Below, one piece after another: positions 61,501-64,000 of a stretch of 64,000 nt of DNA. Each line of letters begins with the position of its first letter. The stretch's first letter is position 1. The notes beneath the pieces are model-generated. The model made no database searches, was not told the origin of the DNA, and worked only from the letters and a program-made list of their open reading frames with translations. The DNA is from Datura wrightii (lineage: Eukaryota; Streptophyta; Magnoliopsida; Solanales; Solanaceae), in assembly GCA_035772735.1 (NCBI GenBank), contig JASDFA010000003.1, positions 55,114,501-55,178,500 on the forward strand, read 5' to 3'. A program made the position numbers and the translations under genes.

Positions 61501-63059
61501 TGGATAGAAGAGAGTTCTATCCAATGCTTTGCAAAATAACCACAAATACTATTAGATCTGCCTGAAAAGAGTGGTTGAAAAAGGGTCTAGCAAGCTTCTG
61601 GTCGTCTTGAAGGTCAGAAAAGGTCACTGGAAGACTGACAGGAGTGGCCAGATTAGGGTTTCAGGCGGTTGGAGTCTTCAGAAAAATTACACAGATGTCT
61701 TGGAATTCTTGGACAACCCCGGGGATAAAAGATCTGCTTTTGGAAGCTGGCCAGAAAAGCGTATAACAGACGCATTGTCAGAGATGCATGTTCTGTCGGC
61801 GTGTGACAATGATTATGAAGGAGTGGTTTTTGAGGGTTTGTTCACGGAGTTTTCTCTATCTTATGGTGGTTTAAGATTTTGCAGAAGGCTCACCAAAGAG
61901 AGATAATGACGCAAAACAGGCTAGTTACCAGAAATTGAAGCACAACAACTATTTGACTGAGTTCTCTTTCCTGGATATTTCTCACCAAAGCTCTAATACC
62001 ATGTGAGAAATAAAAGCCCGAAAAAAATGTTATTGAATTGTGTAAACTATATTATTACACTAGGCCCTTCAATTATACAATCCTATTCAAACAATTCTTA
62101 ACAAAAAAAAGAAGTCCTTTTATTCTAAAAGATTGAAGGAGGCTGATAGAAGCCTGGGCAAGGGAGGGAAAGCAAGCTTAACTAGGTGAACATTGCGGGT
62201 TCGAACTCTGTTGTAGTCAAACACTTGGTATTTAAGTGGAGAGGGTAGAGGTCCTGGCCTATTATCCACCGAGTTTCGAACCTTGCGCCACTAGCTCTCG
62301 AAGATTTCTCATTATTAAAGAAAAAAGAAAGAACAAAAAACAAAACCTGCTAGAGCACTTGACAGTGAAGATTCCATATCTCTACAGCTTTCTTGATGCT
62401 GTGTAATTTTTCCATGGCACTTTTTAATTCCTTAATTGTTCCTTTGATGATTTTTTCCTTCATTAGATAACTCGTTTAACTATGTATTTGATGAGCTTCC
62501 CTCCTTTTGGTGCTACAAAGTAAAGAGCTTATATATCAGCAAGTTTTACGTCGGTTTGCCCATTTCTATGCAATTCAACTGAGTGAACCAGCATCATTAC
62601 CTGAGTTAATAATGCTTGCTCTGAAAGAAGAGGGTACAGATCCAGAAGGCAATGAAAGCAATGAGCTAAGAGGAAAGATTGCCGAGGTAATTTAATCTCA
62701 ACTTCGTTATAAAAGAGATTTCATCTTAACTCAACTGTAACTGCGCTAAAGTAATTTAATTCTATATCTTGTCCTTGTCTGCTCCTGGACTCTGAAAGAA
62801 ATTGTTCTTTTTTGTCTATTCAATTCTGGTAATTCTGTCACCTATCATCATTATACCCTTCCTAATCAGCATTGGCTTTTTCTATATGTTACTTCAGATG
62901 AATACAGAATTGCTCAAGCAAAAGGCTGAAATGCTAGAGGAGTATTTTAGTATTTATATTGATTCCAATGGCAATATGTCTAGACTTCCTGTTATACTGG
63001 ATCAGTACACACCTGACATCGACCGCATCCCGGAATTTATACTTTGTTTGGGAAATGAT
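25724..63059 (+). CDS. MLH1: MLH1, DNA mismatch repair MutL homologue (13 exons seen, 3' end outside window)
   Basis: MLH1 pairs with PMS1 or MLH3 to act after MutS proteins in nuclear mismatch repair and in meiotic crossover resolution. Exons: 25724-25990, 26316-26488, 27069-27141, 27459-27593, 27701-27911, 28401-28549, 31739-31837, 44954-45023, 45146-45278, 51772-51866, 51957-52065, 62521-62686, 62898-63059. All introns are GT..AG and the exons join into 614 uninterrupted codons. The N-terminal GHKL ATPase motifs are present: NRIAAGEV (37-44), E54/N58 in KELTENSLDAD, DDGHGI (83-88) and GFRGEAL (118-124). Residues around 335-395 form the variable linker, followed by the C-terminal dimerisation domain (RSSIRQRRNP onward). 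The last about 120 residues, ending in the conserved C-terminal tail, lie beyond the window. The ATG at 25724 is chosen because homology starts soon after it; an in-frame Met at codon 12 (25757) is an alternative. Confidence 0.96.
26316..26488 (+). CDS. MLH1: MLH1 exon 2
   Basis: Starts after tatag with YEDLPILCERHTTSKL and includes the ATP-lid motif GFRGEAL. Ends ACAG|gtgata with two bases of the next codon. Intron 1 is 325 bp. Confidence 0.95.
27069..27141 (+). CDS. MLH1: MLH1 exon 3
   Basis: Short exon encoding ATYRDGLMVSEPKACAAV and the GTQI motif, the fourth GHKL ATPase motif (GTxI/V). It is bounded by attccag and gtacgg. Intron 2 is 580 bp. Confidence 0.94.
27459..27593 (+). CDS. MLH1: MLH1 exon 4
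   Basis: 45 codons starting IENLFYNMAARRKTLQNSAD after ttccccccag, ending CRK|gttagt. Forms part of the N-terminal ATPase/transducer domain. Intron 3 is 317 bp. Confidence 0.95.
27701..27911 (+). CDS. MLH1: MLH1 exon 5
   Basis: Begins HGAGRADVHSLATSSRLDAI after gtacacag; contains SVYGVSVARNLMKIEV and SNSNYIAKKITMVLFIN. Ends AAATG|gtatgt with one base carried over. Part of the transducer domain. Confidence 0.95.
28401..28549 (+). CDS. MLH1: MLH1 exon 6
   Basis: After ttttccag: DRLVDCGALKRAIEIVYTAT and PPEHVDVNIHPTKRE, the DVNVHPxK motif conserved across MutL proteins. Ends GAG|gtatcg in phase 0. Intron 5 is 489 bp. Confidence 0.95.
30285..30372 (+). repeat. SINE 3' end remnant
   Basis: Ends with CCGACCCCAACTTATTCTAG followed by ATCGAGGCATAATT and a TTGTTGTTG tail, the pattern of a common plant tRNA-derived SINE 3' part. 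The 5' boundary is unclear. Confidence 0.55.
30991..31120 (+). repeat. SINE, Solanaceae type
   Basis: Contains CTTGAGCTGAGGGTCTAATA, GAGGTAGGGGGTAAGGTCTG, CCCCACTTTGTGGGATTACA and a (TTG)n tail, the order seen in tRNA-derived SINEs of Solanaceae. A minus-strand copy lies at about 40626-40750. Confidence 0.75.
31739..31837 (+). CDS. MLH1: MLH1 exon 7
   Basis: 33 codons starting VSLLNQEFIIEKIQSVVESK after tatgcag, ending TFQEQ|gtgagg in phase 0. It is isolated by intron 6 (3.2 kb) on its left and the 13.1-kb intron 7 on its right. Confidence 0.95.
33258..35640 (-). pseudogene. Degenerate Ty1/copia element, minus strand
   Basis: Polypurine tract (minus CTTGAGGGGGAGC) at 33258-33270, then, reading leftwards from 35640: integrase-RT linker (35411-35025), RT start (34764-34558: MKEALNHFEWSEAMLEEIHV, ENHTWDLVHLP, GLKWVF), later RT (34173-33970: DLGQLKYFLGVEIARSKKGN) and a decayed RNase H down to 33271. 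Many stops. An LTR presumably lies just left of 33258, where the minus strand has a TATATAAATAGCAG box (about 33200-33215); its far edge could not be placed. Confidence 0.82.
35701..35963. mobile_element. Stowaway-like MITE (263 bp)
   Basis: Imperfect terminal inverted repeats: CTCCCTCTGTTCCATTTTAA at the left, and AATTGAAATGAAACATAGTAAG as its reverse-complement counterpart at the right. TA lies at both outer edges (35699-35700 and 35964-35965). CTCCCTC..-type termini and TA duplication are typical of Tc1/mariner-related Stowaway MITEs. Confidence 0.72.
37433..38419. mobile_element. hAT-type non-autonomous element (987 bp) with 8-bp target duplication
   Basis: GGTCAGGG is duplicated perfectly at 37425-37432 and 38420-38427, splitting the copia frame. 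The element starts CAGTGTTTTG and ends AACACACTG, short imperfect inverted repeats of the CAGTG..CACTG kind typical of hAT transposons. Both sub-terminal regions are crowded with GAAGCG/CGCTTC repeats (37446-37535 and 38262-38408), often bound by hAT transposases. The centre is AT-rich, then very purine-rich on this strand (37790-38010). No transposase is encoded, so it depends on an autonomous relative. Confidence 0.9.
39126..39289 (+). repeat. 3' LTR of the + strand copia element in intron 7
   Basis: 164 bp from TGTTAGAATCCCC, right after a TTGAGGGGAG polypurine tract, to TTCTCACA. The 5' LTR partner was not found. Confidence 0.72.
40626..40750 (-). repeat. SINE, Solanaceae type, minus strand
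   Basis: Begins with an (ACA)n stretch (40626-40649), the reverse complement of a TTGTTG tail. It is followed by the complement of the TGGGATTACACAGGGTATG body and of GGGGTAACATCTGCGTACAC. Same family as 30991-31120. Confidence 0.72.
42190..44500 (+). pseudogene. LINE (L1-type) reverse transcriptase remnant, + strand
   Basis: Non-LTR retrotransposon RT in broken frames. Pieces include the ELEDYRPIS-like stretch near 42393-42415, GRQNVDASLVVNEGLD-like near 42520-42560, RQGDPLSPFLFTLVIEGLSR-like near 42775-42840, and the catalytic YADDSLIFCET at about 42928-42960. The open frames 43049-43780 encode the downstream thumb/zinc region (LGCKVGSFPSKYLDLPLGAE, GRLIQIHNVLDSLPTY, TKYGLLKRWITKQLL). Stops and deletions are frequent. 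The end near 44330-44370 is a TG/TA-rich simple repeat. 5' region and endonuclease were not recognised. Confidence 0.85.
44646..44899. repeat. 127-bp tandem duplication next to MLH1 exon 8
   Basis: 44646-44772 and 44773-44899 are two direct, adjacent copies differing at only a few positions. Each runs from TATGAAAATCCCACTGTATT to CCAGCCCACTG(G/C)TATGC. The second copy ends 54 bp before exon 8, so the duplication lies at the 3' end of the giant intron. The near identity suggests it is recent. Confidence 0.92.
44954..45023 (+). CDS. MLH1: MLH1 exon 8
   Basis: Short linker exon beginning TMEFSTSSPMATIKDNSKDP after cgagacag, ending TTCTG|gtattt. It is in the variable Ser/Pro-rich linker, so it is recognised by phase, splice sites and the TFQEQ|TMEFS join rather than by strong conservation. 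Confidence 0.85.
45146..45278 (+). CDS. MLH1: MLH1 exon 9
   Basis: IKSQKEPHKMVRIDTLDPSG then RLHAYMQMKPP: the PHKMVRxDxLDPxGRLHAF/Y block is characteristic of plant MLH1. Bounded by tatcaag and gtgggt. Intron 8 is only 122 bp. Confidence 0.94.
47121..47640 (-). pseudogene. Gypsy integrase C terminus with chromodomain, fragment
   Basis: Minus strand: QPYKQLTLSNQTSSELLAKF and CGSYQITQKVEP (about 47590-47480), then LYQLKLCHEMPVNINHLLLV, and a chromodomain-like tail (VLERTRIKKGNKIVSQLLKQ, WKEMPKRQTTWNDY) ending at 47121. It belongs to a different chromovirus clade from the elements at 1-22603. It is a short, isolated scrap, and an internal stop separates the two parts. Confidence 0.75.
48020..48053. 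repeat. (GGT)n microsatellite
   Basis: About 11 uninterrupted GGT/GTG units in intron 9, at the 3' edge of the minus-strand LINE remnant. Confidence 0.95.
48060..49250 (-). pseudogene. LINE (L1-type) reverse transcriptase C-terminal remnant, minus strand
   Basis: Reading leftwards: YPENEVLNVGDLTNIMGCGI and GSFPAKYLGL (49220-49131), TWKMQYLSTGGRFTLINCVL, NIPTYMMSLFP and LDKIRRSFLWKGNN (49122-48838), KYGRQDRWSTKQNRTPHGVG (48755-48456), then a decayed Cys/His region to about 48060. It is the same LINE type as 42190-44500 but in opposite orientation and missing the catalytic part. Confidence 0.85.
49449..49541. repeat. (TA)n and (GA)n simple repeats
   Basis: Long alternating TA tract at 49455-49510 followed by a GA tract at 49519-49541. 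It separates the LINE remnant from the duplicated block. Confidence 0.9.
49550..49985 (-). pseudogene. Decayed copy of an exon-like gene fragment
   Basis: Diverged direct repeat of 50380-50945. On the minus strand it carries the same peptide blocks as the intact copy (QKDAS, RSDMF, LVSFNGLQES, KINFKHTPL) but with frameshifts and stops. Host gene family unknown to me. Confidence 0.6.
50380..50945 (-). pseudogene. Exon-like gene fragment, possibly captured, function unknown
   Basis: Minus-strand frame 50705-50400 (101 codons) reads like ordinary globular protein, not transposon or low-complexity: FILYSQKDASAILQHPTLKN, PSNFIEAQLNYDDEEFCNRS, DMFSLVSFNGLQESVHLVVK, then FKHTPLV. A pyrimidine-rich TTTTGCTTCCCAG acceptor-like sequence precedes it on the minus strand near 50705, and a GT follows HTPLV. 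A diverged duplicate lies at 49550-49985. I do not recognise the family. It could be an exon captured by a transposon, or an old pseudogene. Confidence 0.5.
51772..51866 (+). CDS. MLH1: MLH1 exon 10
   Basis: After gttgcag: SSIRQRRNPSETADLTSIQE then LVNEIDNDCHPG, the start of the C-terminal domain. Ends CCCTG|gtatgt. Confidence 0.95.
51957..52065 (+). CDS. MLH1: MLH1 exon 11
   Basis: After tttatag: LLDVVTHCTYAGMADETFAL then LQHNTHLYLVNVINL, part of the C-terminal dimerisation domain. Ends TTGAG|gtaatt. Intron 10 is 90 bp. Confidence 0.95.
52632..52761 (-). repeat. 3' LTR of the minus-strand copia
   Basis: 130-bp LTR, + strand TGTTAGGAATAAAAG to TATTCTAACA, with a TATA-type CTATAAATAG box on the minus strand. 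Followed at 52762-52774 by the polypurine tract (minus CTTGAGGGGGAGT). Confidence 0.85.
52775..53640 (-). pseudogene. Copia RT end and RNase H, minus strand
   Basis: Decayed minus-strand coding for the end of RT (TKDRGRLKNFLGIEVAQSRSG-like near 53630-53575), the LDTPMN and RRLVGKLNYLTMTRPD-like stretch (about 53480-53370) and RNase H down to the polypurine tract. It breaks at about 53640, where sequence of opposite orientation starts. Confidence 0.8.
55602..58152. repeat. Solo gypsy-type LTR with TSD ATTGG
   Basis: 2551 bp from TGTCACACCCCACCTTGGGG to GGGGTGTAACA, flanked by perfect duplications ATTGG (55597-55601 and 58153-58157), inserted in copia coding sequence after MTRPD. No internal domains. 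Same family as 9089-11379. Sub-repeats of CCCGGGTGCAAGCAC-type and CTGATCTGATTATATCTG-type lie inside. Confidence 0.92.
58547..60755. repeat. Solo gypsy LTR with TSD ACATT
   Basis: 2209 bp from TGTCACGACCC to GGGGTATTACA, flanked by perfect duplications ACATT (58542-58546 and 60756-60760), splitting the copia RNase H between RTKH and IEID. It is the same LTR family as 1272-3593 and 16295-18612, with the ACGA[G/C]TCGT-type motif cluster at 60370-60690. No internal sequence remains. Confidence 0.94.
60898..61038 (+). repeat. 3' LTR of the + strand copia
   Basis: Follows the AAGGGGAG polypurine tract. It starts TATTAGAATAGG (family TGTTAGAATAGG), contains a CTATAAATAG TATA-type box and a CAATTCAATAATATTTTTCT segment shared with the minus-strand LTRs. 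The right edge is approximate. Confidence 0.72.
61039..61989 (-). pseudogene. Copia gag and leader, minus strand
   Basis: Complement of the same gag blocks as at 54340-54700 (VQAVMEEFE-type near 61085-61060) followed by leader sequence to the primer site at 61990-62001 (minus TGGTATTAGAGC, initiator Met-tRNA type with one change). The + strand open frame 61571-61906 is antisense to this leader. Confidence 0.78.
62002..62093 (-). repeat. 5' LTR of the minus-strand copia
   Basis: 92 bp, TGTGAGAAATAAAAG to CTATTCAAACA on the + strand. It matches 52632-52761 except for an internal deletion of about 40 bp that removed the TATA-box part, so this copy has probably lost its promoter. The ATTCT duplication follows at 62094-62098. 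Confidence 0.85.
62521..62686 (+). CDS. MLH1: MLH1 exon 12
   Basis: After gctacaaag: KELIYQQVLRRFAHFYAIQL, then SEPASLPELIMLALKEEGTD, ending GKIAE|gtaatt. It joins in phase with exon 11 across the 10.5-kb intron. Confidence 0.96.
62898..63059 (+). CDS. MLH1: MLH1 exon 13 (last seen)
   Basis: After acttcag: MNTELLKQKAEMLEEYFSIY then IDSNGNMSRLPVILDQYTPD and FILCLGND, ending GAT|gtgagt in phase 0. The next conserved block of the protein (beginning near the WED motif) is not found in the remaining 940 bp, so intron 13 extends past the window edge. Confidence 0.95.
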
Positions 63060-64000
63060 GTGAGTTCCTTGCTATTTCCTTGTCTTCTTTCCTATTCCTT
63101 GTAACAAAGATCTTGTCAATTCTATAATGTTCTTGCCCATGACTGTGGACCTTTGGATGTTACACAATGAAGTTCATCGACTACATATGAATCAGCTAGA
63201 TCTGCTTATATTCTGTATGTTGAAGTTAATGAGCCTGAAAACTCATCTTCATTGCCAAGTATCATCCTAAATTAATATATTGAGCCCGTTATAACATTGA
63301 TTATTTTGGTACTAGATTTCCGATGTATTCTCTATCCTCCTTCAATAAGTGGTCTCAATTTACGTTCTGACTTTGGTGCTTTCCAAGGTTTAATGTATTG
63401 TAGCTACAATTTCCAGCCTCTGTTTTCCCTGTTTTTTGCCCTCTCTTTTACTTGCCTTTCTTAAAGGAAGTTATGCTACATTAGTTGTGTATTTTTTGCC
63501 TCTGAATGAATCTATTGTGCTTCAGTTATGATTCAACTTGGATTTCCATTGGCTGGTGAAAGATATTTAAAGCAACAGTTTTTTTGTCTCATTGTGTTTT
63601 CTGTTCATTAGCCTATGACATTTGAAGTCCTCTTCTTTCTTCTTGTGGAATAACCTCTCAAAATTTTCCTGATAGCTATAGGCAAAAATTTTAAGTTTTT
63701 AAATTTATTCCAATATTTTTGAACTAGTAAAAGTACGTATATTACTGAAACAAACAGCAAAGCACTAAGGAGTTTGTTGAAGCACCATGCCCTCTAAGTC
63801 TACATTCCAGATCATGTGATTGACAAACTTTGTACAAGTGACAATCTATGTGGAAAAGGAAGATTGAAGAATGAAGATCAAGAACTAGGTCCTCATAGAT
63901 CTCCAAGAAGTGAAATGATTAGCAACACTGCCAGAGGAATTCATCAAAGAACCTGTTCCTCTAGCAGAACTAGAGATTGCAATGAAGACGTTTCGTAAAG
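63060..64000. other. MLH1 intron 13, partial
   Basis: AT-rich intronic sequence. The last about 130 bp contain an unassigned + strand frame (LPEEFIKEPVPLAELEIAMK near 63925-63985) that looks protein-like but matches no family I can name and has an upstream stop. It may be the edge of another insertion. Confidence 0.7.

Larger units (their letters stand above)
52632..62093 (-). mobile_element. Ty1/copia element, minus strand, with a nested + strand copia and two solo LTRs
   Basis: Ends are short LTRs (52632-52761 and 62002-62093), each with TGT..ACA termini, flanked by the perfect duplication ATTCT at 52627-52631 and 62094-62098. Reading leftwards from the right: 5' LTR, primer site (61990-62001), leader and gag (to about 61040). 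After foreign sequence come RT end and RNase H (about 53640-52775), a polypurine tract and the 3' LTR. Everything between about 53640 and 61038 is a + strand copia copy, itself carrying two gypsy solo LTRs. Confidence 0.88.
52066..62520. other. MLH1 intron 11 (10.5 kb)
   Basis: About 570 bp of unassigned left flank, then a minus-strand copia (52632-62093) that contains a + strand copia copy, itself holding two gypsy solo LTRs, then about 430 bp of unassigned sequence before exon 12. Confidence 0.9.

Noticed and set aside
61571..61906. 111-codon + strand open frame
   Set aside because: It lies antisense to the untranslated leader of the minus-strand copia and has no recognisable domain.
1..64000. 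CRISPR arrays, operons, rRNA or tRNA genes
   Set aside because: No regularly spaced short repeats, no ribosome-binding-site-led gene runs and no rRNA or tRNA gene were seen. Tandem and simple repeats here are LTR motifs, microsatellites and one 127-bp duplication. tRNA-like matches are only retrotransposon primer-binding sites.

Overview
The window is plant nuclear DNA. It has one spliced host gene with GT..AG introns, dense nested LTR retrotransposons, LINE and SINE remnants and miniature DNA transposons. The SINE-type sequences ending in TTGTTGTTG and the MLH1 protein sequence suggest the nightshade family (Solanaceae). That is inference from remembered families, and I cannot name the species.

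The only recognisable host gene is MLH1, the DNA mismatch-repair MutL homologue, on the + strand. It runs from an ATG at 25724 through 13 exons to 63059 and continues past the right edge. The exons join into one uninterrupted frame of 614 codons, out of roughly 730-740 usual for plant MLH1. The first six exons are compact (25724-28549). Introns 6, 7, 9 and 11 are about 3.2, 13.1, 6.5 and 10.5 kb and are filled with mobile elements.

Left of MLH1 (1-25440) is a stack of gypsy-type elements. A + strand chromodomain Ty3/gypsy element (1-1271, then 18613-22603) is split by a complete - strand element of a closely related family (1272-18612; 5-bp target duplication AGTGA). That element is split in its reverse transcriptase by a 7.6-kb insertion without target duplication, a Helitron candidate (6090-13699). 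The insertion itself holds a solo LTR (9089-11379). The + strand element abuts a remnant of a third, Athila/Tat-like gypsy lineage (22604-25440), which ends about 280 bp before the MLH1 ATG.

Within MLH1, intron 7 holds two degenerate copia elements in opposite orientation, a Stowaway-like MITE, a 987-bp hAT-type element with a perfect 8-bp target duplication, a SINE, and a LINE remnant. A 127-bp tandem duplication lies next to exon 8. Intron 9 holds a chromodomain gypsy scrap, a - strand LINE and a diverged duplicated block with an exon-like reading frame. Intron 11 holds a - strand copia element (TSD ATTCT) containing a + strand copia copy, which is interrupted by two gypsy solo LTRs (TSDs ATTGG and ACATT).

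The MLH1 promoter is squeezed into about 280 bp. It carries a perfect 12-bp E2F-type palindrome and a short upstream reading frame ending one base before the MLH1 start. I see no CRISPR array, operon, rRNA gene or bacterial-type system. The notable content is the nested transposon structure and an intact repair gene that tolerates it.
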